A stretch of 64,000 nt of DNA from Campylobacter sp. RM16192 (GCF_004803855.2 NZ_CP012552.1:1550001-1614000); one strand, 5' to 3'; positions 18,928-29,024 are shown, counted from the first letter of the stretch. Notes: generated from the letters alone by a model not told the origin. Made by a program: numbers and translations.

Positions 18928-21576
18928 TTACTTCAAATCGCCCCAATTTTTCGCGATATTTAGCGATGTTTTAAGTGGCACATTAAGCTTGTAAATATCT
19001 TGCATTATAGCCTTTGCCTGCTCTCCGAATTCCTGCGCAAAGCTATCTTCAACTTCAAATATAAGCTCATCGTGAATTTGAAGCAGCATATTTGCGCGCT
19101 CGTTTAAAATTTTGCTAATTTTTACCATCGCAAGCTTGATAATATCTGCGGCCGAGCCTTGAAATATCGTATTTACCGCCTCACGTTCATACATAGCAAG
19201 CTGCATAGGAGTTGCCGTGCTAAAGTCAAAAAATCTTTTGCGACCAAGCAAAGTAGTTACAAATCCGTTGTTTTTAGCTTCAGTTTTAATGCTTTCTAAA
19301 AAGCCCTTAATGCTCGGAAAAGCCTTAAAATAACGCTCGATATACTCTTTTGCCTCAGCGCGCGAGATGCCCACTTGAGCTGCAAGCTTGCTTGAGCCCA
19401 TTCCATAAATAAGTCCGAAATTTATGCTCTTTGCTACGGCTCTATTTTGCGTATTACTCTCTCCAAATATGCTAATCGCCGTTCTTGCGTGTATATCCTC
19501 ATCATTTGCAAATGCCTTAAGAAGCGCGTTATCCTTGCTAAAATGCGCAAGCAACCTAAGCTCGATTTGCGAGTAATCAAGCCCCACAAGGCTATATCCA
19601 TCCTTTGCCTCAAATGTTTCACGCACCTCATAAGCTAGGCTTCCACGCGCAGGGATGTTTTGTAGATTTGGATTTTTGCTTGAAAGCCTACCTGTACTGG
19701 TGCCAGTTTGCATAAAATTTGTATAAATTCGGCTGTTTTCATCGTTTTTAGCCAAATTTAAAAGCGGTTCGCAGTATGTGCTTTGAAGCTTGTAAATTTC
19801 GCGGTACTCAAGCAGTTTAGCTATAACCGGATGAGCCTCAAGCAGCTCGGTAAGCACGGCTTCATCGGTGCTGTAGCCTGTTTTAGTCTTTTTCTTAGCA
19901 GGCAAATTTAGCCTCTCAAAGAGAACTTCGCCAAGTTGTTTAACGGAGTTGATATTAAAGCTCTCGCCGCTTAGCTCATAAATTTCAGCAGTGAGACGCT
20001 TGATGGTGGCGTCATTTTGGATTATCAAATTTTGCATTTTTTGTATGTTTAGCTTGATGCCGCGATTTTCCATATCAAAAAGCGTGATGAGAAAAGGGAA
20101 TTCATGCTCATTTGCCAGCTTAAACAAATTTGGCTCAAGCAGATTTAAAAAGCTATTATAAAATTTAAGCGTTATCCAAGCGTCTTCGCTCGCGTATTTT
20201 GCGGCATTTTCAAGGCTAACACTGGCAAACGTTTCGCCACGCTTAACCACATCCTCAAATTTGATTGTATCATAGCCATAAAGCCTCTTTGCAAGTGCGT
20301 CCATACCCACAGCCTGCGAAGGCTCCATAAGCCACGCCATGATCATCGTATCTTTAAAATTTTTAGGTGGATTTAGGTTTAAATTTTGCTTTATGACCTT
20401 AAAATCATACTTTAAATTTTGCCCTATGACGCAGCCTTTGTAAATTTGCGCTACAGCCCAAGCCGCAAATTTCGGACTTACTTGCTTGCCTACTCCAAGA
20501 TAGTTATGAGCGATAGGCACGTAGTAACTATCGGTGTCGTTAAAGCAAAAGCTAAAGCCCACGATCTTAGCGTTATTTGCGTCAATGCCCGTAGTTTCGG
20601 TATCAAAAGCCACGATCGTCTCATCCGTGATGTCTTCTAGCAAGCGTTCTATCTCGCTTTCCTCAGTTAGCAAATGCGCGTTAAATCCAAGCTTAAATTC
20701 GGCGTTTTCTTCGCTATTTTGAAGCGATTTTAGTATGCGATTTAAGTCGTATTCGCGAAGGAGATCAGCAACCTTTAAAAGTGGATTTTGCGTAGGAAAT
20801 AGCGCATTTTCAAAGCTTGTTATCTCAACTGCATCGTAAAAAAGCGAAGTTAGCCGCTTGCTTAAAAAGGCATTTTCCCTATCATCAACGAGCATCTGCC
20901 TTGTGCGATCGTTTCTTATAAAGCTTAAATTTTCATAGATATTTTCTAAGTTTCCAAACTCATCAAGCAGTTTTTTGGCACCCTTTGCACCGATACCTTT
21001 TACGCCAGGGATATTATCTGAGCTATCTCCTGTAAGGGCTAGAAAATCGCGAATTTGAGAAGGCAGCACGCCATACTTTTCCACACAGCTTGCACTATCG
21101 TGATCGATCTTGCTTTGCGGGCTATATATGCTTACTTTGCCGTCTTCGATAAGCTGATAAAGGTCTTTATCGTGCGTTACAATTCGCACGAAGATGTCTT
21201 GCTCTTTTGCCGTTTTTACAGCTGTTGCGATGATGTCATCAGCCTCATAACCCTCTTTTGACATAGCGCAAAGCCCCATCTGGCGTATCATCTCTATACA
21301 CACTGGAAGCTGCTCTTTAAGCGGTGCCGGTGGCTCGTCGCGGTTGGCTTTGTATTCGCCGGCCATCTCGTGACGAAGTGTCTTGCCCTTGCTATCTAGC
21401 GCAAAGATGATATAATCGCTTGGAAATTCATCCCTTAAATTCATAATGAAATTTGCAAATCCGCTCACCATCCCGCTTGGCTTGCCCTCTTTGTTTTTAA
21501 GGTTTGGCATCGCATAATAAAGCCTGAAAAAAAAGCCGAAAGTATCGATGATAGTGAGAGTTTTTTTGCCGTTCAT
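18928..21576 (-). CDS. polA: DNA polymerase I
   Basis: The 882-residue protein has three domains: a 5'-3' exonuclease (residues 1-280, with TIIDTFGFFFRLYYA and GVKGIGAKGA), a 3'-5' exonuclease (about 300-480, with FDTETTG, keeping the metal-binding Asp and Glu) and the polymerase (about 490-882, with DYSQIELRLLAHFS, KSINFGLIYGMG and QIHDELIFEVE). It fills repair gaps and replaces Okazaki primers. Because the DxE exonuclease motif is intact, proofreading is probably active. It is a single gene with its own terminator. Confidence 0.98.
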   Translation of the reverse strand: MNGKKTLTIIDTFGFFFRLYYAMPNLKNKEGKPSGMVSGFANFIMNLRDEFPSDYIIFALDSKGKTLRHEMAGEYKANRDEPPAPLKEQLPVCIEMIRQMGLCAMSKEGYEADDIIATAVKTAKEQDIFVRIVTHDKDLYQLIEDGKVSIYSPQSKIDHDSASCVEKYGVLPSQIRDFLALTGDSSDNIPGVKGIGAKGAKKLLDEFGNLENIYENLSFIRNDRTRQMLVDDRENAFLSKRLTSLFYDAVEITSFENALFPTQNPLLKVADLLREYDLNRILKSLQNSEENAEFKLGFNAHLLTEESEIERLLEDITDETIVAFDTETTGIDANNAKIVGFSFCFNDTDSYYVPIAHNYLGVGKQVSPKFAAWAVAQIYKGCVIGQNLKYDFKVIKQNLNLNPPKNFKDTMIMAWLMEPSQAVGMDALAKRLYGYDTIKFEDVVKRGETFASVSLENAAKYASEDAWITLKFYNSFLNLLEPNLFKLANEHEFPFLITLFDMENRGIKLNIQKMQNLIIQNDATIKRLTAEIYELSGESFNINSVKQLGEVLFERLNLPAKKKTKTGYSTDEAVLTELLEAHPVIAKLLEYREIYKLQSTYCEPLLNLAKNDENSRIYTNFMQTGTSTGRLSSKNPNLQNIPARGSLAYEVRETFEAKDGYSLVGLDYSQIELRLLAHFSKDNALLKAFANDEDIHARTAISIFGESNTQNRAVAKSINFGLIYGMGSSKLAAQVGISRAEAKEYIERYFKAFPSIKGFLESIKTEAKNNGFVTTLLGRKRFFDFSTATPMQLAMYEREAVNTIFQGSAADIIKLAMVKISKILNERANMLLQIHDELIFEVEDSFAQEFGEQAKAIMQDIYKLNVPLKTSLNIAKNWGDLK

Positions 21577-21646
21577 TATTTTTCCTTGATTTTTTATATA
21601 TTCTATCTTTATTTTACAAATTTTACTTTTAATGTCCTAAAATTTT

Positions 21647-22234
21647 TCACGCAAACGGATCGAAATTTATATCTTCATTCCAGATGTATTCCATGGATTT
21701 TGCGATATCTCGCGCAGTTTTTATTCCGTGAATTTCAGCCACAAAACCAAGCGCCATATCAATGCCGGACGCAACTCCGCTTGAGGTGTAAAATTTGCCG
21801 TCCTTTAGCCATCTAGCGGGCTTTATCCACTCCACGTCCTTGCTTGATGCAGTTACAAATTCCCAAGATGACTTGTTACTGGTGGCTCTTTTGCCTTTTA
21901 AACATCCTGTGCAAGCGAGCAAAACCGAGCCCGTGCAGACGCTTAAAACTATCTTGCTGGCGTTAGCCAAATTGCTTAATTCGCTTAAAACCCGCTCATC
22001 ATTTATAAGTGCTCTTGTCGCAAATCCACCAGGTACCAGCAGGATATCGTGGCTTTTTATCTCGCTTATTTTGCGAGTTAAAATTTGCGTGTTTATGGAG
22101 CTTTTAACCGCCTCTCCATCAAGCGAAAAATAATCTATCATATAGTGCTGCTTAAGCCTTGAAAGCACTTCAAGCGGTCCAAGCGCATCAAGGCTGGTGT
22201 AGTCATCAAAAAGCAAGACATTTATCTGCTGCAT
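21647..22234 (-). CDS. DJ-1/PfpI family protein (isocyanide-hydratase-like)
   Basis: This 195-residue single-domain protein has the nucleophile elbow SVCTGSVLLACTGCLKGKRA, with Cys near residue 101, plus FDDYTSLDALGPLEVLSRL and LLVPGG. These match the branch of the DJ-1/PfpI superfamily that includes isonitrile hydratase and the amidase-like domain of GlxA regulators, but no DNA-binding domain follows. The actual substrate is not evident. It is divergent from the formate-tetrahydrofolate ligase gene. Confidence 0.85.
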   Translation of the reverse strand: MQQINVLLFDDYTSLDALGPLEVLSRLKQHYMIDYFSLDGEAVKSSINTQILTRKISEIKSHDILLVPGGFATRALINDERVLSELSNLANASKIVLSVCTGSVLLACTGCLKGKRATSNKSSWEFVTASSKDVEWIKPARWLKDGKFYTSSGVASGIDMALGFVAEIHGIKTARDIAKSMEYIWNEDINFDPFA

Positions 22235-22340
22235 GGCTTTTCCTTGTGAAATTTAAATTTGCAGACAAATTTAATCAAATTTTTCATATCTTTTTGATAA
22301 ATTTTAATCTTTGAACTAATCTAAAATTTTAAGGAAATTT

Positions 22341-23955
22341 GTGCTAAGCGATCACGAGATAGAAAAATGCAAATTTAAAAAACATCAAAGAGGTGGCTAA
22401 AAAGCTAAATTTAAATGAAGAAAATTTAGAGCTTTTTGGCAAATTTAAGGCTAAAGTGGCTGCGAATTTGGCTGCTAGCGACTCAAATTTGATCCTTGTA
22501 ACGGCTACAAACCCAACTCCCTTTGGAGAGGGCAAGACAACTGTAACCATAGGACTTAGCGACGCTTTAAGTAGGCTTGATAAAAGAGTCTGCGCCGCAC
22601 TTAGAGAGCCAAGCCTTGGTCCTGTGTTTGGCATCAAAGGTGGAGCGACAGGCGGAGGATACGCTCAAGTTGCGCCAAGCGGTGATATAAATTTGCACTT
22701 TACGGGCGACTTTCATGCGATAACTTCGGCAAACAACCTCATCTCAGCCATGATAGATAACAGCCTTCAGCACGAAAATCCGCTTCGCATAAATCCAAGC
22801 AAGATCACGCACAAACGCTGCCTTGACATGAACGACCGAGCCTTAAGGCGCATAACCGTAGGGATTGATAAAACGAGCAAAGCAAGCAGGGAAGATGGAT
22901 TTATCATAACTGCCGCAAGCGAGATCATGGCGATAGTCTGCCTTGCAAGTGATATAAGCGACTTAAAAGAGCGTGTTGGGCGCATGATAGTAGCTTACGA
23001 CGAAGATGGCAACCCTGTAACTTGCGCGGATCTTGAGTGTGTGGACGCGGTTTGCTTGCTGCTTAAAGACGCGATGAAGCCAAATTTAGTCCAAACCCTT
23101 GAAGGCACGCCGGTGCTCATGCACGCAGGCCCGTTTGCAAACATAGCTCACGGCTGCAACAGTGTGATAGCTACTAAGACCGCTTTAAATTTGGCTGATT
23201 TTGTTGTGACTGAAGCGGGATTTGGCGCGGAGCTTGGAGCGCAAAAATTTCTTGACATCAAATGCGCACTAACCGGCATAGCGCCCACCGCTGTGGTACT
23301 AGTAACTACTATCCGCTCGCTTAAATATAACGGCGGCGCAAGCAAAGAAAGCATCACAAGCGAAAATTTAAAAGCCTTAGAAAAGGGAGCTGAAAATCTA
23401 AAAGGACACATCGAAAATTTAAAAAATTTTAACCAAAATATCGTAGTTGCACTTAATCTTTTTGCATTTGATACCAAAGACGAAGTAGCCTTGATAAGCA
23501 AAATTTGCAAGGCGCAAAGGGTGAAATTTAGTATTTGCGAGTGCTTTGCCAAGGGTGGCGAGGGAGCTCTTGATCTAGCGCAAAAAATAGTAGAGTTTAA
23601 AAGCGCACCAAAGATAAATTTCACCTACGAAAAAGATGATGACGTGCAAACTAAAATAGAAAAGATAGCTCTTAAAATTTACGGCGCAAAAGATGTGAAA
23701 TTTAGCCAAAAAGCGCTTGAAGATATGGAGGATATAAGGGCTTTAGGCAAAGCAAATTTGCCAGTTTGTATCGCAAAAACGCAATACAGCTTTAGCTCGG
23801 ATCCAAAACTTCTAGGCAGGGCTAGAGACTTTAGCTTTGAAGTTGATCGCCTTGAGCTTCGCGCGGGAGCGGGATTTATCGTGGTTATAAGCGGCGGAGT
23901 TATGCTGATGCCAGGGCTTAACAAACGTCCGCATGCGATGGATATAAGAATTTAG
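22341..23955 (+). CDS. fhs: Formate-tetrahydrofolate ligase with apparent 5' frameshift
   Basis: The ligase makes 10-formyl-tetrahydrofolate from formate, ATP and THF. The main frame (from GTG at 22393, 520 residues) has the P-loop region [47 protein letters not shown] and [13 protein letters not shown]. Family members have another 15-20 residues before this. They are found here, but in another frame: AAGGA then GTG at 22341 encodes VLSDHEIE, and removing one A from the A5 run at 22373-22377 joins it to [14 protein letters not shown]. So either a sequencing error, a recent frameshift, or use of the internal GTG. The C-terminus is also somewhat short compared with the usual 555 residues. Confidence 0.9.
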
Positions 23956-23982
23956 GACTAAGCTATATTGATAATATCCTAG

Positions 23983-24015
23983 CAAGGATGAGTGTCTTTG
24001 CTCGTCCTTGTTTTT
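23983..24015 (+). terminator. Terminator after fhs
   Basis: CAAGGATGAG and CTCGTCCTTG (one G-U pair) flank an 8-base loop and are followed by TTTTT. The hairpin starts 28 bases past the fhs stop. It also lies at the 3' end of the convergent broken repair gene. Confidence 0.8.
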
Positions 24016-24021
24016 GAAAAA

Positions 24022-24843
24022 GTTTTTATTTAGCGTTCTAAGCGCTCTTTTTATGATATAGGCAGTCTGCTTACTTTTGCTTTGCTCGCTCCACCGAGAG
24101 CAAATTTCACACACAAATTCAGCTTGTGTTTTGCTCGCGTCATTTAGCCAGTTTGCCACGCTATCTTGCACATATTTTGAGCTATCGCTTTTAAGCGGCT
24201 CAAGTATGGCTAGTGCGCGCCAAGGCTCGGCTTTTAGTGCCGATATATGCTCGCACCAAACTCCGCGCGGTCATGTAGCCTCGCTTGCAAATCGCCTGAT
24301 ATTAGCGTCTTCATCAAGTGCGAATTTTGAGAGAATTTCTATGCTTTCGTCCAAATTTGAGATGACTTTACCTCGCACGCAAAGCCAAGCGATCTCTCTA
24401 ACGCCAAAGTGAGAGTCTGCGGCAAATGCTCTTACGGCGTTAAGAGTAGCTCTTATATCAAGACTCTCATCGCAAGCCGTCATATAAGCCGCCCAGCATC
24501 GCACGGTGTCTGATCCGTGAGTGCTAAGAGCTTTTAAAATTTGTCCGCTTTTATCCACGCTTGCAAGCTTAAAAAGCTCGGCGCCGATCGTTTTGCTAAC
24601 GGAATTTGCGCTTTTGTTTTCAAGGCTTTTAATATGAGCTAAAGTTTGCTCTAAAAATTCGCTTTTGTTTATTTGCACAAGCACGTTTGCAAGCAAAATT
24701 TCTTGATTAACCGCGAGCCATTCGTTCAAATTTGCCGTTTGGATCTCACCTGAATTTAGCTTTTCTAATATCTCGCTTGGAATTTCGCTTATCGATCTTG
24801 CACCTTTGCGCGGAATTTCTTTTAGCTCTTTATCTTTTCCCAC
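24022..24843 (-). pseudogene. DNA alkylation repair protein (AlkC/AlkD-like HEAT repeats), disrupted
   Basis: Codons 1-190 run to an in-frame TGA at 24271-24273. The same frame resumes at once with [17 protein letters not shown] and [13 protein letters not shown], the C-terminal HEAT-repeat motif of AlkC/AlkD-like DNA alkylation repair proteins, whose usual sequence there reads EATRPR. So a CGA Arg codon has probably become TGA. Recognisable similarity ends near residue 273 (ALRTLNKN), but the frame then stays open through the fhs terminator to 23812, so the original stop is also missing. It overlaps the upstream glycosylase gene by 22 bases. The product is probably a non-functional 190-residue fragment. 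Confidence 0.75.
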
Positions 24844-25262
24844 GGCTCAACATCTCCATTTACAGCTTTAAAAATACTCATTATCCCAACTTCGCTCACG
24901 CGTAAATTTCGCTCATACATCAGGGCGTCTCGCACCCTTAACTTATCTTGCAAAAACGCAAATTCATACTCTATCTGACCGCTGGTAACTTGCACCGGCG
25001 ATAAATTTTGGCTATTAAAGGCGTCTATCTTGCTTTTATCAAATTTATATCCTCTTTTTGAGGCTTCCTCATAAACCTCTTGCAAATATGCATTTATAAG
25101 ATCTATTGGGCGTTTGTGCGCGTAAAATCTATCAAGCTGCGGATGATTTTTATATCCCTTTGTAAGTCCCTTTAAAACATGCTTTGCTAAAAGCGCCTCC
25201 CTCCATAGCGCTACCAAACCTTTTGCGTCCAGATAAACAGGACTGATCGTCCAAAGTCTCAT
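24822..25262 (-). CDS. Pyrimidine dimer DNA glycosylase family protein
   Basis: This 146-residue protein opens MRLWTISPVYLDAKGLVALW and continues REALLAKHVLKGLTKGYKNHPQL, the signature of the Pyr_excise family, which includes T4 endonuclease V-like enzymes that cut at UV-induced pyrimidine dimers. The gene overlaps its upstream neighbour by 4 bases and its downstream one by 22 bases, inside an operon headed by uvrA, which supports a role in repair. Biochemical activity of the bacterial branch is less well established than for the phage enzyme. Confidence 0.8.
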   Translation of the reverse strand: MRLWTISPVYLDAKGLVALWREALLAKHVLKGLTKGYKNHPQLDRFYAHKRPIDLINAYLQEVYEEASKRGYKFDKSKIDAFNSQNLSPVQVTSGQIEYEFAFLQDKLRVRDALMYERNLRVSEVGIMSIFKAVNGDVEPWEKIKS

Positions 25263-26197
25263 TTTATTTCACTCCTTAATTTATCTGCGATCTGCTTTGC
25301 AAAAGCCCTTACCATCGCTTTTTCATCAATATACCAGTACGGCACTCGCTCGTGATCTTTATATGGCTGATGAAGCATGCTTTTTACGGGCGGATGCATA
25401 AAAATTTGGTTAAAAATTTCAAGCTCTTTTGGATAAGTAAAGTATAAATTTAGCTCAGGCTTTTGATTTTCATTTCGCCAAGCGGCAAATTCGCGGGAGA
25501 AATTTTGATGTTTTGGCATTTTTATTTGACTAAAAATTTCCTCGTCAAGCAAAATTTTCGCAAGGCAGTAAATGCCGTGCGCAGGCATGCAAAGCAGCTT
25601 TTTGTAAGGCAAAACGTCTGTTTTATTATATCCCGCGCAAAAGGCTTGCAAATTTTCGCTTATCGATTCCGCGTCCTTATCACAAATTCCTACTATAGAG
25701 GCAATTTGAGCTCGCTCATTGGCAGGCTTTTTTGAGCTTATAAATTTCCTAGCCACCTTTAATGCCACCTCAAGCTTAACCTCATCTTTATACCACATCG
25801 CAAAGAACAAATTTATGCCAACAACCAGCAGCGTGTAGCCGTTTTTGCTAGCTACGATATCGGGCGGGATAATTTTATTAACAGCTTCAAAATCACCGCA
25901 CGCAACGCTATTTAGCAACTTAGAAAACCTAATGCAGTGATCATATCCGCTTGCACTACCCGGTATGAGCTCCAAGCGGTTTTGCTGAAATATCAGGCTG
26001 TTTACGCCTTGCCAGTCGCGCTTTTCAAGGCACTCTTTAAACCAAATTTCATAAAGCTCTTTTGTATGCCTAAACGAGATCTGATTTATGATTTCGGCGA
26101 TAAAATCCTCTTTATTAGTATGCCTGCTTGCTACACTTAGTATGCGCTTGCAAATTTCAAGATACTTGACAAGCGCTCTTTGCATCTTTTTTGACAT
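25259..26197 (-). CDS. Unknown helical protein in uvrA operon (Imm49-like?)
   Basis: I do not firmly recognise this 312-residue protein. It looks soluble and all-helical, with features that recall the Imm49 family of predicted immunity proteins: WFKECLEKRDWQGVNSLIF, the central NGYTLLVVGINLFFAMWYKD and ALKVARKFISSKKPANERAQ. No toxin gene is nearby. Its start lies inside the 3' end of uvrA (41-base overlap) and its stop overlaps the dimer glycosylase gene by 4 bases, so it is translated as part of a DNA-repair operon. Repair-related or immunity roles are both open. Confidence 0.6.
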   Translation of the reverse strand: MSKKMQRALVKYLEICKRILSVASRHTNKEDFIAEIINQISFRHTKELYEIWFKECLEKRDWQGVNSLIFQQNRLELIPGSASGYDHCIRFSKLLNSVACGDFEAVNKIIPPDIVASKNGYTLLVVGINLFFAMWYKDEVKLEVALKVARKFISSKKPANERAQIASIVGICDKDAESISENLQAFCAGYNKTDVLPYKKLLCMPAHGIYCLAKILLDEEIFSQIKMPKHQNFSREFAAWRNENQKPELNLYFTYPKELEIFNQIFMHPPVKSMLHQPYKDHERVPYWYIDEKAMVRAFAKQIADKLRSEIK

Positions 26198-29024
26198 TTT
26201 TAGCCTTCATCTCTTCAAGCTCCTCGGCTAAAAATTTACCCGTGTAAGAGCCTGTTTTTTTGTGATTTTTAGCCACCTCTTTAACGCTTCCTACGGCTAT
26301 TATCTTGCCGCCTTTTGAGCCGCCTTCAGGTCCCATATCAACGATATAATCGCAATTTTTAATCACGTCCATATTATGCTCGATCACAAATACCGAATTT
26401 CCAAGCTCGACTAGATGATGAAGCACTTGCGTAAGGCGATCGACATCGGCAAAGTGAAGTCCCGTAGTAGGCTCATCGAGTATATAAAGCGTATTTCCAG
26501 TATCGCTTCTACCAAGCTCCTTTGAGAGCTTCACGCGCTGAGCTTCGCCGCCGCTTAGCGTGGTTGCGTTTTGCCCAAGCGTGATGTAGCCAAGCCCGAC
26601 GTCTTGCAGGGTTTTAAGCTTAGCGTAAATTTTAGGAACCGCTTTAAAAAACTCTATCGCCTCATCGATACTCATATTTAGCACATCTGCAATACTCTTG
26701 CCTTTGTATAAAATTTCTAGCGTCTGAGCATTATATCTGGAGCCATTACAAGCATCACAAACCACCATCACATCGGGCAAAAAGTGCATCTCTATCTTTA
26801 TCTCGCCCTCACCTTGGCACTTCTCGCATCTGCCGCCCTTGACATTAAAGCTAAAGCGCCCGATCTTGTAGCCTCTAAGCTTTGCTTCCTTGGTCTGCGC
26901 AAAGAGATTTCTTATCTCGTCCATCACGCCCGTATATGTCGCAGGATTTGAGCGTGGCGTGCGGCCTATCGGGCTTTGGTCAAGGTAGATAACTTTATCT
27001 AAATTTTCAAGTCCGCTTAAATTCACGCCCGCTATCTTTTTAACTTTTCTAGCTCTATTTAGCTGCTCTTGCGCTTCAGGAAGCAGGGTTTGAAGTATGA
27101 GCGAGCTTTTACCCGAACCCGAAACACCCGTAATACCGACTAAATTTCTAAGCGGAAATTTAGCGCTTAAATTTGAGATATTGTTGATATTTACGTTTGA
27201 AATTTCTATCCACTTCTCTTGCTTTCTGTTTTTTTGATAGTTGATGTTTTTCTCACCGCTTAGATATAAAGCGGTTGAGGTGTTGGTCTGCATAAGGCTT
27301 TTTACATCGCCGCTAAATATAATCTCGCCTCCAAATTTACCCGCTGCTGGACCGATATCAACTACAAAATCAGCCTCCTCTATCGTCTTTTTATCATGCT
27401 CCACTACAATTACGGAGTTGCCTTTTGACTGCAAATTTCTAAGAGTTTTAATAAGCTTTAATGTATCTCTTTCATGAAGTCCGATGCTTGGCTCATCAAG
27501 CACGTACATAACGCCGCTTAGCCCACTTCCTATCTGGCTTGCGATGCGAATTCTTTGCGCTTCTCCGCCGCTTATAGTGCGCGCGTCCCGCCCGAGCGAG
27601 AGATAGCCAAGCCCCACGTCATAAAGAAAATAAAGTCGCTCGTTTATCTCTTTTAATATAGGCGAAGCTATCATGCCATCTTGCTCGCTTAGATAGTCAA
27701 ATTTGCTAGAGTCTGAGAAAAACGCAACGCAATTTTCTATACTCATATCCAAAATTTCACCGATCCCAAGCCCTGCTACGCGCACGGCTAAAGATTGCGG
27801 TCTAAGCCTGTGTCCGCCGCAGTTTGAGCAGCCTCTTTCGCTCATATACTCGCCAAAATCCTTGGAGTCTTTAAGCAAATCGTAGCTGATCTTTACCGCA
27901 CCTTCAAATTTACGCGCTATCTTGTGTCTTTTCCAAAAAAACTCAACCTCTTTTGCGTTGCCGTAAAGCACAAGTCGCTTTTCATCTTCACTTAGCTCAA
28001 AATATGGCTTTTTCACGTCGATGCCGTTTTGTTCGCAAAATGCAAGCAGAAATTTATAATAATAGCTCATATTGTAGCCGTAAAGTAGCTTGATAGCGCC
28101 GGTTTCTACGCTTTTTTCCTCGTCTATTATCTTATTCATATCAAGGCTGTAGCGAATTCCAAGTCCGTCGCAATGCTCGCAAGCTCCTTTTGGAGAGTTG
28201 AAACTAAAGCTAAGCGGCTCAAGCGGAGTAAATGAAATCTTGCAATCAAAGCACGCCATATGCTCGCTGTAATGTATAAATTTCTCTTTTAAATTTAACT
28301 CGTCGGCATTAGTTATCTCAATCTCGACTTCGCCGTAACTCTCACTCAAAGCCTTCTCTACGTCTTGAGCCAGACGCTGAAGGTTTTCATCATCGATAAC
28401 CAAGCGATCGACTATGACTTTTATGGTGTGCTTTTTAGTTTTAGCTAGCTCGATTTCTTCATCAAGCCTTACCATCACACCGTCTATTTGGGCTCTTACG
28501 AAGCCTTTTGCGCGCAAATTTTCGATTAAGTCCGCCCAAGTTCCCTTTTTTTCTCGCACAAGCGGAGCGTAAATCACTACTTTAGCGCCCTTAGGAAGCT
28601 TTGAAATTTCGTTTATGATATCGCTTGCACTCATCTTTGAGATCGGCTTACCGCACTGATGACAATGCTGAATGCCAACGCGCGCATAAAGCAACCTCAG
28701 ATAGTCGTAAATTTCGGTTATTGTGCCGACTGTAGAGCGAGGGTTTTTACTTGTGGTCTTTTGATCGATTGCGATTGCCGGCGTTAGCCCTTCGATCTTA
28801 TCCACATCAGGCTTTCCGACCTTATCCAAAAACTGCCTTGCATAAGCAGAAAGACTCTCGATATAACGCCTTTGCCCCTCGGCATAAAGCGTATCAAAGG
28901 CTAGAGTGCTCTTGCCCGAGCCTGAAAGCCCCGTAAAAACTACTAATTTGTTCTTTGGAATTTCTAAATTTATATTTTTTAAGTTGTGCTCGCGCGCACC
29001 TGTGATTTTTATTGTATCGTTCAT
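26157..29024 (-). CDS. uvrA: Excinuclease ABC subunit A
   Basis: The 955-residue protein has two ABC modules: Walker A GLSGSGKSTL near residue 33 and GVSGSGKSSL near residue 640, with signatures SGGEAQRIRIASQIG and SGGEAQRVKLSKELG. The zinc-binding CXXC pairs are present (CHQCGKPIS, CEHCDGLG, CEKCQGEGE). UvrA finds bulky and UV lesions for UvrB. Residues after about 940 (AKNVKKDAKSACQVS) form a short tail overlapping the next gene. It heads a minus-strand run of repair genes and is divergent from the methyltransferase gene. Confidence 0.98.
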   Translation of the reverse strand: MNDTIKITGAREHNLKNINLEIPKNKLVVFTGLSGSGKSTLAFDTLYAEGQRRYIESLSAYARQFLDKVGKPDVDKIEGLTPAIAIDQKTTSKNPRSTVGTITEIYDYLRLLYARVGIQHCHQCGKPISKMSASDIINEISKLPKGAKVVIYAPLVREKKGTWADLIENLRAKGFVRAQIDGVMVRLDEEIELAKTKKHTIKVIVDRLVIDDENLQRLAQDVEKALSESYGEVEIEITNADELNLKEKFIHYSEHMACFDCKISFTPLEPLSFSFNSPKGACEHCDGLGIRYSLDMNKIIDEEKSVETGAIKLLYGYNMSYYYKFLLAFCEQNGIDVKKPYFELSEDEKRLVLYGNAKEVEFFWKRHKIARKFEGAVKISYDLLKDSKDFGEYMSERGCSNCGGHRLRPQSLAVRVAGLGIGEILDMSIENCVAFFSDSSKFDYLSEQDGMIASPILKEINERLYFLYDVGLGYLSLGRDARTISGGEAQRIRIASQIGSGLSGVMYVLDEPSIGLHERDTLKLIKTLRNLQSKGNSVIVVEHDKKTIEEADFVVDIGPAAGKFGGEIIFSGDVKSLMQTNTSTALYLSGEKNINYQKNRKQEKWIEISNVNINNISNLSAKFPLRNLVGITGVSGSGKSSLILQTLLPEAQEQLNRARKVKKIAGVNLSGLENLDKVIYLDQSPIGRTPRSNPATYTGVMDEIRNLFAQTKEAKLRGYKIGRFSFNVKGGRCEKCQGEGEIKIEMHFLPDVMVVCDACNGSRYNAQTLEILYKGKSIADVLNMSIDEAIEFFKAVPKIYAKLKTLQDVGLGYITLGQNATTLSGGEAQRVKLSKELGRSDTGNTLYILDEPTTGLHFADVDRLTQVLHHLVELGNSVFVIEHNMDVIKNCDYIVDMGPEGGSKGGKIIAVGSVKEVAKNHKKTGSYTGKFLAEELEEMKAKNVKKDAKSACQVS

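Noticed and set aside
22344-22637. Antisense open frames across fhs
   Set aside because: They lie opposite conserved Fhs motifs, lack ribosome sites and show only low-complexity Ala/Ser/Leu composition.
23812-24021. C-terminal run-on of the alkylation repair frame as real coding sequence
   Set aside because: After about residue 273 the translation loses family similarity, crosses the fhs terminator and becomes antisense to fhs, so it is read-through and not a domain.
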